This document shows, piece by piece, positions 12,569 to 24,858 of a stretch of DNA of 64,000 nt. The stretch's first letter is position 1, and each line of letters opens with the position of its first letter. The stretch is taken from assembly GCA_928212115.1 (NCBI GenBank), contig CAKMRJ010005634.1:175085629-175149628 (forward strand), given 5' to 3'. The DNA is from Lactuca virosa (taxonomy: Eukaryota > Streptophyta > Magnoliopsida > Asterales > Asteraceae). The notes under the pieces were generated by a model. That model searched no databases. It was not told the DNA's origin and was given only the letters and a program-made list of their open reading frames with translations. The position numbers and the translations under genes are program-made.

Positions 12569-13502
12569 GTGATGAGTTGTTAGATTTAATAGTGTAAATA
12601 CCTGCGAAGGTGGGCTTTATCTTCCCATCCTTGATGTCCTGCAAGTATTTAGGGCAGCTTCGTTTCCAATGCCCTTTTTCATGACAATGGAAGCACTCTG
12701 CTTCCTTTGGGTTGGATGAGGGAGTAGCAGAACCACCTTTGGACCCACTAGAAGAGGATCCATCACGAGACTTTCTCTTGTGATTCTTTGTAGGAGCTTT
12801 CCTTTTCTTCCCTTTACCATGTCCAATTGCCAAGACTGGGGCAGCAGTGGTAGGAGTAGGTACAACAGATTTTCCTTTTAAACTACTTTCAGCAGTTCTC
12901 AGAAGGCCTTGAAGCTTGCTAAGAGTGACTTCCTCCTTGTTCATATGATAAGTCATACAGAACTGATCATAACAAGAAGGCAAGGAGTGTAAGATAATGT
13001 TGATAGCCAACTCTTCATCAAAATTGACATTCAACTTCAGCAAGCGGTCCACATATCTTTGCATCTTCTGCAAGTGGGCCGTGATGGACTCTCCATCCTT
13101 TATTTTGGTTGTTATCATGGAGGCAATGATTTCATACCTTTCTTGACGAGCACTATGATAGTACCTTTCCATCAAGTCTTGGTGCATCTCGAAAGGCCAG
13201 AAGTCCTCGTAGGACTTCTGAAGCTCAGAAGTCATAGTAGCTATCATGATGCACGACACCTTTGTCGCGTCCTTCTCATGAGCCCTATACTCAGCCATTT
13301 GCTCAGGAGTAGCAGTTTCTTCATCAATCTCCTTTAGCTCTTTATCGAGGACATATTCTTTTTCCTCGTATCGAATGGCCATACGAATGTTATGAATCCA
13401 ATCGTTAAAGTTCGAGCCATCGAAGATTACCCTCCCACATAAGTTCATGAGGGAAAAAGAGTCAGAAGAGTTGGAGCCAGAAGCATTATTTGAAGTAGAC
13501 AT
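12546..13502 (-). CDS. Copia gag
   Basis: An open frame for the capsid/nucleocapsid precursor. I chose the start at 13502 (MSTSNNASG), because it aligns with the start of the homologous gag at 59122; the frame stays open further upstream. The N-terminal part has the DGSNFNDWIHNIRMAI block of UBN2-type copia gag. The C-terminal part is basic (Lys/Arg/Ser-rich) and ends in one CCHC zinc knuckle, CFHCHEKGHWKRSC. The frame closes shortly after the protease frame opens. Confidence 0.85.
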   Translation of the reverse strand: MSTSNNASGSNSSDSFSLMNLCGRVIFDGSNFNDWIHNIRMAIRYEEKEYVLDKELKEIDEETATPEQMAEYRAHEKDATKVSCIMIATMTSELQKSYEDFWPFEMHQDLMERYYHSARQERYEIIASMITTKIKDGESITAHLQKMQRYVDRLLKLNVNFDEELAINIILHSLPSCYDQFCMTYHMNKEEVTLSKLQGLLRTAESSLKGKSVVPTPTTAAPVLAIGHGKGKKRKAPTKNHKRKSRDGSSSSGSKGGSATPSSNPKEAECFHCHEKGHWKRSCPKYLQDIKDGKIKPTFAGIYTIKSNNSSHANSWGP

Positions 13503-14848
13503 CTGAAAAGAAAGACAAGTTTCATTAGATAGAAATTCCTTAATATGACACCCAAATGAATTATTAAAGGCAAGGACCCAAACACAATAATTCACAACTT
13601 AGAAAAGGGATGTCGTAATCTAATTGTAAATTATGTGAAGGGATGTAAATGACGATTTACCAATTTTCACCACCCAAAATCAAAATTTAAAAAATTAAGT
13701 TTTATGAAAATCCTAGATCTTTAAGATTCATTGAACTTTTCAATGGCATGTTTAATATCGATTATGCCCTTCAAGTTTGTGACTGGGATACCGAGGATCA
13801 CAAACAAGGTGTGAATAACCATGTAAATGTGCTTGGTACTATTGATGTCATTTATCACCTAATCAATGTGCCGGTTAACCACACACGCTCCATTGATCGA
13901 TGACAAACATCAAGCTACCCTTTGCCACCCTTGTTAGTCCAAGTTAGTGTGCCGATAAACCACACACGCTCCACTAACGACTTGTCAAGGTGCAATGTGT
14001 AATTTCATGGAACAACACTATTTTCACATTTTTCCTAAAGTAACTAAGATTGGGAATTTAGAAAAGTATTTAGTTACTTCTTATAATTAACATTATACTT
14101 TTTAATGAGAATTAATTTCCTATCCTACCCGTTCGGCTAATGACCCTCCACTAGTCAAGGAAGCGGTGGTGAGAGTGGACACCCATTCAATCGCCATTTT
14201 ATAGGCAATTTCCTTATACCCCCTTATAGACTAGCTTCGTGAATGAGGCCTACTAACGGTAAGACTGACTGTCTTATACATATACATAAGTATTAAGCTT
14301 TTAATATTATAATAGTATAAGGGTTGAATTTTACACTTTTAAAACTCTAGGGTTTAGAATTTAAATATTTCAAAATTAAAACCTTTTAATCAATATTTTC
14401 AAACTCCAAAACTTGAGGGCAAGTTTTGAAACTTTTCAAAACTCTTGGATCAATTTGATAAAAAAATAAATTACTCATATAATTAACTATATCACAAAAT
14501 CGACCTAATCTAATTTCACATAGCAAGATGATTCAAATCAAATTCTACAAATAATTAGTTTTTTACAAAATCAAGTAATTATCTTAAAAATTTGACAATC
14601 ATCATTCAATTTGGATGAGGATAATCATTACCTTATAAGAAAAATCAAATTTTAACAGTCCAAAACAGTTTGTGGTAATGATCCTAATCCAAAAAATGGC
14701 CAAAAAACTTGAAAATCTACAAACAGATGGTCCACCACGTCGTGGTAACTTTGACCACGTCGTGGTCATCAGCCAGATTCCAAAAATGATTTCTTTTTTG
14801 CTTTGAACAATTAACCAATGCATCAATATAACAGAAAACACCCTAGGC
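13503..14848 (-). other. Copia leader between primer site and gag
   Basis: An AT-rich untranslated leader of about 1.35 kb. It contains two copies of a conserved block with accacacacgctcca (about 13880-13893 and 13961-13974) and two CCACGTCGTGG palindromes (about 14733-14768). The 'accacacacgctcca' block recurs in the second copia leader (about 59490 and 59569) and in the coding-less copia near 770. No ORF supported. Confidence 0.6.
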
Positions 14849-14859
14849 TCTGACACCAC
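14848..14859 (-). other. Primer binding site (tRNA-Met type), copia
   Basis: On the minus strand the sequence beside the 5' LTR reads GTGGTGTCAGAGCC. Its core TGGTGTCAGAGC resembles TGGTATCAGAGC, complementary to the 3' end of plant initiator tRNA-Met, with one substitution. Confidence 0.7.
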
Positions 14860-15332
14860 TAAAGGGTTTGAGCACTATAACAATCCTATGGTGCACATAC
14901 AACCCTAGATGCTTTGGATCTAAGTTTTCTCAAGTTATACATGCAATTTCATTTCATCCAAAGCATACACCCTAGCTAGCATGCAATTGAAGATATACAA
15001 CATAAAAACTAGTTATATGAATACCTCTTTTGTTGTAGCTTGTAGAACCTTGCCTTCCAAGAGCTTAGCACCTCAAATGTGATGCCTCAAATGAGTCACA
15101 AACACCAAATGCAAAAGAAGGCTTATGAGAAATTGGTAAGGAAGCACAAATCGGCTAGGGTTTCACCTTGGAACACTTGTGGCGGATTTTAGCATGCTAG
15201 GGGTTACTTTTATAGTGTGGAATTCCTAGGGTTTCATACATGTAAACCCTAATTCACCATGACTCTTCATATTTGATGGCCCTTTGGACTAAACCCTAAT
15301 AGACTCTCATATAGGATTACTCCATGCCTAAT

Positions 15333-15337
15333 AGATA

Positions 15338-15398
<61 letters not shown>

Positions 15399-16839
15399 CA
15401 TCATATCTTAATACTTTTAGCTATAATTATGCTTATTATAGAACAAAAGGTACTTATTATGTTTAATATCTGTTATGTAGCGTAAAAGACATGCTCAGAA
15501 GCAACATGGAAGCTGGAAGCACGAAAATGTGAGCTTAGGCAAGAAAAAGACACAAGAAAGATGTTGTTGGACAGCTTGACCCCTCATCAGTATTTTGATC
15601 ATATCTCATGACTCGTAACTCCGATTAAGGTGCTTCAAAATGTATGAAAACTAGACACAATTTCGGACGCCTTTTGTGTTTTGAGAAAAGTCGGATTTCC
15701 AACCACCACGACGTGGTGATCCCACCACGACGTGGTGACTGGAATCTTCGCGATTTTTGACACTCGCTTGGAGAATACGGGATAAACACGAGGACCACGA
15801 CGTGGTGCCATTACCACGTCGTGGTGGCTAGATTTTAGGCAAGTATATATATCCGAACATTATGACAAATTGGGAGACTTGGAGGTGACTTTCTGGAGAA
15901 GCATTACGAAAAATAACCTCTGGAAAACCCTTAGAAGAGGAGGAAACGATTGGAGCTCAAGATTTGAAGAGATCTAGAATAAAATATCAATTTATTCGGT
16001 TTGATCATGTTTAGATTTATCTCTATTGAGTTTTTGCGTTTGATTTCTACCATGAGTAGCTGAATTTAGCTACTCCTGTTTAGCTAGATGAAGCTTCAAC
16101 TTATGGATTAGTTTAATTAATTATGGATTTGACTTGTTGGTATTGTGCTTGTGTTTGATTGTTAATACCTAGCATGCTAACATTTGGTTGTTTAGTTGCT
16201 CGAATTCATGTTCTGTGTAGCTTAGTGATTATTAAATTACATGAACTTGACACCTAGTGATTTGGTGAATATTGAATTGCTAGAGCTAGGATCGACCCAA
16301 TCTTAGATTAGTGATTGAAGTAATTGAATTTAGTTGTGCTGGAGAACATAAATTATGACCATAATTATGTTTTCATAATAAATCTTACATAGTCTATTCA
16401 TAATCCATAACTGATTATGTGTTTGATTGTGTGTGACCATGCATAGTTTTACATGAATTAGTTAAATATTAGTAAATTTGGACTTAAATTACTAATAATA
16501 TAATATTAGGTAACCAACTTTGATAATCCATAATTTTTAACTAACCATAAATAAGAAGTGGATTCGAACTAAACGGGAGTGTTTTTAGTAATTGATTGAA
16601 CCTTCGTTTAGTAATTAAGTTTATCTAGACTTGAAAAATTAGATAAAAACCTTTTTAATTATTGTTTGATTTTAGATTAATTTAGAGTAATTATTTTAGC
16701 TAATTAAATTCGTTCCCTGTGTTCGACCCCAACTTAAACTACACTACAATCCGACTAAGTACACTGCCTAGGTGCATATTAGTTAGTTAAGTTAGTTAGG
16801 ATATAAATTTAAAACTAGTAGGTACTTTTGTGCACATCA
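15333..16839 (+). mobile_element. 1.5 kb solo-LTR-like insertion
   Basis: It is inserted in the copia 5' LTR with a 5-bp duplication CTAAT (15328-15332 and 16840-16844). The ends are related inverted sequences: AGATATGTGC at the left, and TGATGTGCAC as the reverse complement of the right. That fits a TG..CA LTR with a mutated first base. In plus orientation it holds four CCACGACGTGG-type palindromes (about 15702-15826), followed closely by tatatatat (about 15843-15851), the same palindrome-then-TATA order as in the gypsy LTRs. No coding capacity, primer site or second LTR was seen, so a solo LTR is the simplest reading. Orientation is inferred. Confidence 0.65.
15344..15396. repeat. (TA)n microsatellite
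   Basis: About 26 uninterrupted AT dinucleotides near the left end of the 1.5 kb insertion. Confidence 0.95.
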
Positions 16840-17153
16840 CTAATCAACATGGATCATTAGCCCAAACTATAAGTATCACTGATTTACCAAATCAGTCCCT
16901 GTAAATTTAATCAGTCTCTTTTGATCACTAAATCAATTCCAAATTAATTATTGATCAATACCAATTAAATAATATGAATTCTCAATTAATATATTATTCA
17001 TATAATATATTAATAAATCACAAATAACCTTTTTCTCAAATATCCATCCTATCAAATTGCTCCGGTGAAGGCAACCCAAAAGGACCATGCTACTATCGAA
17101 TCAAGTACATACCATTTATAGCTATGGGCTTAGACACCTAATCCAACAAGATC

Positions 17154-18484
17154 TTAGCTCCATTCAGTCCCCATGATCATAAAAATTTCAACTTTATGGA
17201 GTAGTTTGACCCATGCATGTATTAAGACCTTTGTTAAGCTCTTTTTTAGCTCTTAAGCCCCATTAAGTCATGCATGTTTGTAAAGTTGCCAACTTTACGT
17301 GATAAGTTACCTTTAGGGACCGGATCTGAGAGTTTGAATAAAGGGATTAACGGTTTAAGTGCTTAATGGAGTAAGTTGGCACAGTGGGGAGTACGATGGT
17401 CGTACCCAGCTGGTACGCTCTGTGTACTAGCCCCAGATGGAGTACGCTAAGCGTACGAGCTGAGTACACCCCGCGTACTCAGCAAATGGGCTTTTAGGCT
17501 TAACGTCCTCGATTTTGGGCAATATTTGGGTTTGTAAGCTTCGGCCTGGTTGGGCCATTAGACTTCTCTTTTGGGCTTTGGGCTAGCATGTTGGGATTCC
17601 TTGGATTTTAGACCCATGATTGGTTTAGGCCCAATTTGGAAGATTAGGCCATAATTTGGGCTTTATGATTAGGGCCTTTTGAATAGTTGAGTTGGGAATT
17701 GGCTTTGGGCCGAGTTACATAAAGGGTAAAATGGTCTTTTACCTTGGTTATGGGCCAAATAGCTTAGATTTTTGGTTATGGGTCGGAATCCAATTAATGA
17801 TTGGATGTTATTGATTTTGATAGGGCGAGGATTTTCCGGGCCAACAGTCAGAGATTCATTCGAGTGATTCAGCAGCTAGAGGTGAGTCTCCTCACTGTGT
17901 TTAGCGGTTTGAAGGTACTAATGTCGGCCCATGGTTTATTATGTTAGGATGATAGATGTTTGTGTGACTCTTGCATGTGTTATATGCTTGTATGCTTACC
18001 GGGCAATGCCCGATGTCGGACAGGGCCCAATGATTATCATGTATTCTATTATCTTTGTGATTATCACATGTGTAGTATGATTATATATTTATATGTTATA
18101 TGTATATCGGATGGGGCCCGATGCCAGGCGGGGCTTGATGACTGGCATATCTAAATACCGAGCGGGCTCGATGTCAGGCGGGGCCTAATGACGGGCGGGT
18201 CCCATTATGTGTTCATTATGTATGGTATGTGGTATTTTGGGGAGCTCACTAAGCTTTGTGCTTACGGTTTTCAGTTTATGTTTCAGGTACTTCTAGTTCG
18301 AAGGGGAAGAGCCCATGATGATTGCAGAGCACACACCACCTTATTCAACATTTTGTGATTTACTCTGATGTTTTATGATGTATTGATACACTTTGTTCCA
18401 CCTTGGTTTCATGATTATGTTTTGGATTACCGTTTTATAAAATTTAAAAATGAAATTTTTTGGTCTTATTTTTGGGACGTTACA
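17154..18484 (+). repeat. Ty3/gypsy LTR, right piece
   Basis: This continues the LTR begun at 7277 and ends ..GGGACGTTACA at 18484. It contains further GTACGC/GCGTAC palindromes (about 17390-17482), the donor-like GAG/GTGAGT at 17881/17882, a GC-rich minisatellite with gggcccgatg/ggcggggc units (about 17998-18206), the block ctcactaagctttgtgcttac and the acceptor-like TTTCAG/GTAC at 18286/18287. Gag-like sequence follows directly with no primer site between. Confidence 0.8.
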
Positions 18485-19560
18485 CTACTGTTGTTCGGGG
18501 TGCCATACTCGAAGTCTTTGGATCTATTAATACCGCTATGATTGAGTTGTTAAATGAGCGGTATGTTGGTGTGGCTGAGGTTGCTGCTGCAGCAGCTACC
18601 ACAGCTGTTTTTGCAACAGGAATTCAGGGGGAAGATCATTCTAGTATCAGGACTTCAGCACCACGAAGCTCCCAAAGTTTAATGGGGTCAAGGACCCGAT
18701 TTTGGCGATGAGGTGGTTGTCTGATGTGGAAGGCTACGTCTTCACATTTTCATGTCTAGATGACCAGAAGGTCAAGTGCGCCCTGAACCTTCTTCGGTTA
18801 GGGGCGAAGGATTGGTGGAGATTAGTGACTGATACTTATTCTCCTGCGAAGAAGGATGCAGTGACTTGGGAGCAAATTTGTGAGATGTTTTGCACTATGT
18901 ATGTTCCCCTGGTGGAGAAAGAGAGAGAGGTTGGCTTAGTAGTATCTCTCTTTGAGACAGACGACAGAAACGATGATGGAGACCACCAAGATGTTTACTA
19001 AGAGGGCTCTTTTTTGTCCTGAGTATGCTTTATCAGAGCAGGCTCAGATGTCATGATACTTGAGCATGCCCAAGACCTAGATTCGGGAGTTTGTTTCTAC
19101 CCAGCGATATAGTACCCTCACCGAGCTTTAGGATGCTGCAAGGAGGTCAGAGCCTGCAGCAAAGCGGTTCAAGCCCGCTGATTCACGATCAAGAGATCAT
19201 AGGGGCCGCACTTATGACAAGTGTGGAAATGTTCATGAGGGTGTTTTTCGGTTTTCTTCGGTGTGCCACAAATGTGGCAGGGAGGGCCATATTTCTAGGG
19301 ATTGTTGTCAGCAGGCCCCAGTACCGAGCACCAGGATTTGCTATCACTGTGATCAGGTTAGCCATGTGAAGGCCAACCGCCCCTTGCTCGCAGCGAGACT
19401 GATGCAGGCTCTAGAATTGGATACTTTGAGGATCACGGATGAACGCCAGGGCAAGGCGGAGCTCCCGAGGGCTCAAGGTCGTACGTTCTAGCTCATAACA
19501 CAGGAGGCCAGGGCGGCGCCAGGCGTCGTTACTGGTATGTTTTCATTTGTTATTCTGTCA
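18485..19560 (+). pseudogene. Decayed gypsy gag
   Basis: Broken gag sequence beginning immediately after the LTR, so the true start and leader are deleted. Recognisable blocks are the capsid-like CALNLLRLGAKDWWRLV (about 18778-18830) and a first CCHC knuckle CHKCGREGHISRDC (about 19264-19305). A second knuckle, CYHCDQVSHVKAN, has lost its last Cys. Multiple frames are needed to read it. Confidence 0.75.
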
Positions 19561-19580
19561 AATTATGTTATGGTATACTT

Positions 19581-19868
19581 ATGTTTATGATTCTGCTAGG
19601 TGCCTTCTTAGTGAATTCCATGCTTTCTCTTGTGCTTTTTGACTCGGGTGAAAGTCGATCTTTTATGTCTCAATCCTTCAATAGGAGTTTTGATATGCCT
19701 CTTGGAGAGTTAGAGTGCCAGTTGCAGGTTTCCATCGCCTATAAGCATGGGGTTTCTGCATCAAACGTTTTTCAGGGTTGCGTTTTGGAGATTTTCGGGG
19801 TGTCTTACCTAATTAATCTGATCCATATTCCTATAGGGAATGTGTGTATGACAGTAGGGATGGATTAG
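19581..19868 (+). pseudogene. Gypsy protease remnant
   Basis: A short open frame with VLFDSGESRSF, matching the gypsy aspartic protease active site (D-S-G in place of D-T-G) and the position of the protease at 49222. It ends at a stop (19866-19868) just after the VGMD block. Confidence 0.7.
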
Positions 19869-20069
19869 TTTAGTAGGTTTGGTGTGATGATTGACTGTGA
19901 GGGTTAGCGGGTAGTAGTTAGAACCCCAAGTGGGGGAGAATTAATTATTTATAAAGAGGGTACCAGGGTTGGATCAGCCTTTTGGTCTGCTGCAAGGGCT
20001 CGATAGTATCTACAGCATGGGTGTATGGGTTACCTTGCGTATGTGGTTGACACTCGAGTCGTGAAGTAG

Positions 20070-22926
20070 GTTTCAGTTTTGGATGTGCCCGTAGTCAGGG
20101 AGTTCCCAGATGTGTTTCCGGAGGAATTACCCGGTGTGCATCATGAGAGATAGGTTGAGTTCAGGATTGATTTGGTTCCCGGTGCGGCCCTGATTGCTAA
20201 GGCGACGTACAGATTAGCACCACCAGAGATACATGATTTGTCCTCTCAGCTTTAGGAGCTATTGGGCAAGCAGTTTATTAAACCGAGCAGTTCGCCTTGT
20301 GGAGTGTCGATCTTATTTATGGAGAAGAAGGATGGGTCCTACTGCATGTGTATTGATTATCGGGAGTTGAACAAGTTAACTGTAAAGAACCGTTACCTAC
20401 TTCCACATATTAATGATCTTTTCGATCAGCTGCAGGGTGCATCTTGGTTCTCCAAGATCGATTTGAGATCAGGGTATCATCAGATGAGAGTCAGGGAGGA
20501 GGACATAGATAAGACAACGTTTCAGACTCGTTATGGTCATTACGAGGTCATGATGATGCCTTTTATGCTCATCGATGCTCCAGCGGCATTTATGAATTTA
20601 ATGAATTAAGTGTGTATGCCGATGCTCGGTCGATCAATTATTGTATTTATCGATGATATCCTGGTCTATTCCAAGACCAGGGAGCAGCATGAGGAGCACC
20701 TTCAAGAGCTTCTGGGAGTTTTAAGGTGGAAGAGGCTTTATACTAAGTTCTCAAAGTGTGGGTTTTGGTTACAGTAGGTCCAATTCTTGGGACACCTCGT
20801 TAACCAGGACGAGATTCTGGTCGACCCGGCCAAGATTAAGGGAGTCATGCAGTGGGAGGTTCCTAAGTCTCCCTCGTAGATCATGAGTTTCTTAGGATTA
20901 GTAGGGTATTGTCGGAGGTTCAATTAGGATTTCTCCAAGGTTGTTGTACCCCTCACTCTTCTAACGAGGATGAGTGTGAATTTCCATTGGGGGTATGAGC
21001 AGCAGGCTGCATTCGAGATGCTAAGACATAAGTTATGTAAGGCCCCGGTGTTGACCCTTCCGGAGGGTGTGGAGGATTTTGTTGTTTATTGTGATGCTTC
21101 CATCACTGGTTTGGGGGCGGTACTCATGCAGTGAGGGAGAGTTATTGTGTACGTTTTTAGGCAGCTGAAGTCGCATGAGGTTTGATATACGACGAATGAC
21201 CTAGAGTTGGGGTGGTGGTGTTTGCCCTTTAGATTTGGCGACATTATCTATAAGGGCCCGATGTACCATCTACACGGATCATAAGAGTTTGATATATCTC
21301 ATGGATCAGCCGAATCTGAATATGAGACGGCGTAGATGGCTTGACGTGGTTAAGGATTATGACTGCGAGATTATTTATCACCCGGGGAAAATGAATGTGG
21401 TCGCTGATGCTTTGAGTCGCAATTTAGTTAGTTCTTCTGCTGGGAGCTTATGTATGCGGATTGCTATCGACTCGCCGCTCCTGGATTTGATTAAGGAGGC
21501 TCAGCCTGAGGGAGTCAAAAAGGAAAATTAGAAGCAGAAGTGAATTAGGGATGAGATTAACAGGTTTCTACCGATAGTCGTGGATTGTTGACCCGGTGTG
21601 ATCGGGTTTTGGTGCCAGACTTTGGTGGGATCAGACAGACTGTGTTGGAGGAGGAACATAAGTCCATATTTTCGATACACCATGGAGCCACCAAGATGTA
21701 TCGGGATTTGAGACTTAGTTACTGGTGACCATGCATGAAGAGAGAGAGATAGCCTGATATGTTGAGAGGTGCTTGACATGTCGGATGGTCAAGGTCGAGC
21801 ACTAGAGGCCGCACAACAAGCTTCATCCCTTGGAGGTTCCTATGTGGAAATGAGAATAGATCACCATGGACTTCATCACTAAGTTACCTCGGGCGGCTAA
21901 GGGATTTGATGCGAAATGAGTTATAGTGGATTGTCTGACCATGAGTGCCCACTTTCTAGCTATTCGGGAGAGCTCCCCGTCTGAAAAATTGGTCGATGTT
22001 TACATGCGCGAGATTGTCGCTCCGCACGGTGTTCTAGTTTCTATTGTATCTTATCGATATATTCTATTCACTTCTCGATTTTGGCATAGATTCCACAAGG
22101 AACTAGGCATGAGGTTGCACTTTAGCACTGCTTATCATCCACAGACGGACGGCCAGAGCGAGCAGACCATTCAGACACTTGAGGATATGTTGAGAGCTTG
22201 TGCCATAGGTTTCAGTGGGAGTTGGGACCCCTACCTTCTTCTAGCTGAGTTTTCTTACAACAACAACTATCACTCCATTATCGGTGCATCGCTATTTGAG
22301 CTTCTTTATGGGAGGAAGTGTCGTACCCCAGTCTGTTGGGGAGAGGTCGGTCGCAGGGTCATGGGAAAGACCGAGGTAGTTCTTCAGACGACAGAACTTA
22401 TTCATCATATTAAGTAAAGATTACAGACAGCTCAACATCGGCAGGAGAGTTATGTTGACAGATATCGATCCGAGTTGGAGTTACAGGTTGGCTGCATGGT
22501 TTTACTGAAGGTATCACCCTGGAAGGGTGTAATACGCTTCAGGAAAAGGGGAAATTGGTACCCCGATTTATTGGGCCATTTCGAGTGATCGCCATGGTAG
22601 GAAGAGTGGCCTATCAATTGGATCTATCCGAGGAACTTTGCCAATTCACATCACCTTTCATGTTTTTCAAATACGGAAGTATGTAGCTGATGATTCAGCA
22701 GTGGTCCCTTTGGATGATATTTAGGTTGATGATCGTCTGAACTACGTTTAGAGGCCAGTGGCAATTTTGGATACGAAGACGAAGGCCTTGTGCAACAAGG
22801 TGGTATCATTGGTCAAAGTTCATTGGCAGCATCGGAAAGCAACTGAATGGACTTAGGAACTCGAGGCAGAGATGCGAGAGCACTAACCTGAGTTATTTGC
22901 AGCACCGAACTTCGAGGATGAATTTT
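20070..22926 (+). pseudogene. Decayed gypsy RT, RNase H and integrase
   Basis: RT is best preserved at 20262-20609 (FSKIDLRSGYHQM, TRYGHYEVMMMPF), then a stop. The catalytic FIDDIL follows at about 20648. RNase H blocks are CDASITGLGAVLMQ (about 21092), ended by a stop, and YTDHKSLIYLMDQP (about 21271). The integrase core is open at 21926-22417 (YHPQTDGQSEQTIQTLED, NNNYHSIIGASLFELLYG). The C-terminal block (about 22690-22920) is full of stops. Overall at least a dozen breaks; older or more mutated than the element at 47012-52580. Confidence 0.85.
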
Positions 22927-22945
22927 GATTCAAGTGGGGGAGAAT

Positions 22946-24571
22946 TGTAACACCCCGATTCAGGTAAATTTCCCTTTTTAACCCTAATTGAATATGTTTT
23001 TCATTTTGGGTCCTTACGTCGTACGCATGGCATAGCTCTTCAAAGTGGGACACGGATTCAAGTGAGTACGCTGGGGCGTACTCCTTGGTACGCAGGGCGT
23101 ACATGACCAGTGAGAAAACCCTAATTTTTAAGGTTTGAGCACTATTTAAACCTCCTTAACTCCTTGAGACTTCTTCATTCATCAGCCTCCATCTCCTAAA
23201 AATTCCCCTTGCAAACACTAATCCATTGTGTGAGCATTTTGAGCTTGAGAGTGTGTATTTGGTGTTATTGAAGGAAGGAGAAGATTGTGGAATCTTCTTC
23301 AAATCTCAAGGCATCTTGGATCCAGAAGTATCTCACCCTCAAGCATCCTTTGGAGGTATGAAGTTCGGATCTTGATGCATATTTGCTTTGGATCTTGCTA
23401 GTTCTTAGGTTTTTATGCTCTTTAGTCCCATAATTTTGGTGTTCGTGAGTATGGCTTACTCTAACCCATAAGGGTTGTTCTTTAATGCATGAGATATGAG
23501 GTTTTGGTTTGTGTATTAAGTTAGGGTTTAGTTGTTGGACCCTTTCTTGGAAAGTCATAAAGTTGGAAACTTTATGACTTAGAATGTTATTTGGAACTAG
23601 ATATAAGTTTTGGACGTGGTGTCTTAATAGATTAAGCACTTAACAAAGAAAAAGGATGTCATCCGAGTACGTTGGGCGTACCACCGCGTACCTGGTCGAG
23701 ACCCCGTAATCTGGCCAATAGTGTGCTACATTGGGCTTAGTGGCTAAGTACGCTGAGCGTACTCAGTCTAAGTTGACTCTGTTGATTTTTTGACTTTTAA
23801 CCTTTGACCAAGTTTGACTTAGGGGTATTTTGGGTATTTTGAGTTGTAGTTTGAGTTTAGGTCACTATTTGTTATAAGGCTGACCTGTAGAGTTGACACT
23901 TGGAGCAACATTCTTTTCTACTAACTTTTCAGACTGTGAGGTGAGTTTCCTCATTGTACTTGTGGGTCGAAGGCACCAATGTCGGTCCATTGGTATATAG
24001 GATGTTGTCATGCTGTAGTGATCTATTAGATCTGTATGATTATTTATTTGTTGGTTATATGTTTATCTGTTGCATATATCAACATAGTGTGGTTAGGTTT
24101 AGGCAATATTGCTCTATGCGGAAGCCAACAAACCCGGGAGCAAGCCAGACATAAGTTGTAGGCCAGAAAGGCAAGCCAGACTTATGATGTGGGCTCGAGA
24201 GCAATCCAAACATGAGTTGTGGGCTGGGAAGGCATGTCAGACTCATGTTGTGGGCTCAGGGGTAATCAAGTCCGATGGTTGTGGGCCCAGTATGCATGCG
24301 GTTATATATTTGTGTGGTGGTATTTTGGGGAACTCACTAAGCTTTGGCTTACGGTTTAAGTGTTATGTTTCATGTACTTCAGATGATCGGGGGTAAGCAA
24401 ATGCGTGATCGTACACATCCTTTGACGACATGTTTTGGAGATATTATGATACATTGATTTTGGAATATTTGTAATTGACATTGGTTTCTTATGACTTGGG
24501 TTTTGATTGGAAACCATGATTTTACTTTAATTAAAAATGAGAATTTGCATTGTGATTTTTCGGACGTTATA
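22946..24571 (+). repeat. Ty3/gypsy 3' LTR
   Basis: 1626 bp, starting TGTAACACCCCG after the purine tract agtgggggagaa (22933-22944) and ending GGACGTTATA (ancestral ..TTACA). It contains GTACGC/GCGTAC palindromes (about 23066-23102), aaaccctaat, TATTTAA at 23143-23149 (197 bp from the start), donor-like GAG/GTGAGT at 23940/23941, a repeat of about 60 bp built on agacataagttgtgggc (about 24121-24290), and the ctcactaagctt block. The acceptor-like site is mutated to TTTCATGTAC (about 24368-24377). Confidence 0.85.
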
Positions 24572-24858
24572 GTTGGCAAAATTAATTGGTAGTTGGTGGC
24601 TGGTGGCTGGTAGCTGGAAGCTGCAGTTTTTATTTGTTATATGAGTGTTTAACAGAAATAATTGGTTTTTTGAAATGTGTGAAATTACATAAAAGAACAA
24701 TTATTTAAAACAAACAAATATATAAATATAATTTTAAGAGCAATTTTGGAAATTAATTCAAAACCTCATTAGCTTTTTCTTTAGCGCTACAAGAAGTAGT
24801 TTTTAGATTTTGAATATCTTATTTACACTAAAAGTTAAAAGCTTGTATTGTCAAACGA
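24572..24858. mobile_element. Possible hAT-type MITE
   Basis: The left end (ggcaaaattaattggtag, with ggtagctgg repeats) and the right end (reverse complement starting cgtttgacaatacaagctt) are imperfect inverted matches of the common plant 'GTTTGGCA' MITE type. It directly abuts the LTR end. No clear target duplication, so this is tentative. Confidence 0.35.

Larger units (their letters stand above)
7836..17148 (-). mobile_element. Ty1/copia retrotransposon, nested in a gypsy LTR
   Basis: A complete but decayed copia element on the minus strand. It is flanked by a perfect 5-bp target duplication AGATC (7831-7835 and 17149-17153). The order on the minus strand is: 5' LTR (17148-14860, itself split by a 1.5 kb insertion), primer site, long leader, gag, protease, integrase, RT, RNase H, 3' region and 3' LTR (8611-7836). 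The gag-protease-integrase-RT order is diagnostic of Ty1/copia. Gag is open, but protease, integrase and RT carry several breaks. The interrupted gypsy LTR resumes exactly at 17154. Confidence 0.93.
14860..17148 (-). repeat. 5' LTR of nested copia, interrupted
   Basis: LTR sequence lies at 14860-15332 and 16840-17148 and aligns end to end with the 3' LTR at 7836-8611. Between the pieces is a 1507-bp insertion flanked by CTAAT. Confidence 0.9.

Noticed and set aside
13502..13595. Upstream extension of copia gag to 13595
   Set aside because: The extra residues have no counterpart in the homologous gag at 59122, which starts at the equivalent of 13502.
23265..23639. 124-codon minus-strand ORF
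   Set aside because: It lies wholly within a gypsy LTR leader and has no recognisable domain.
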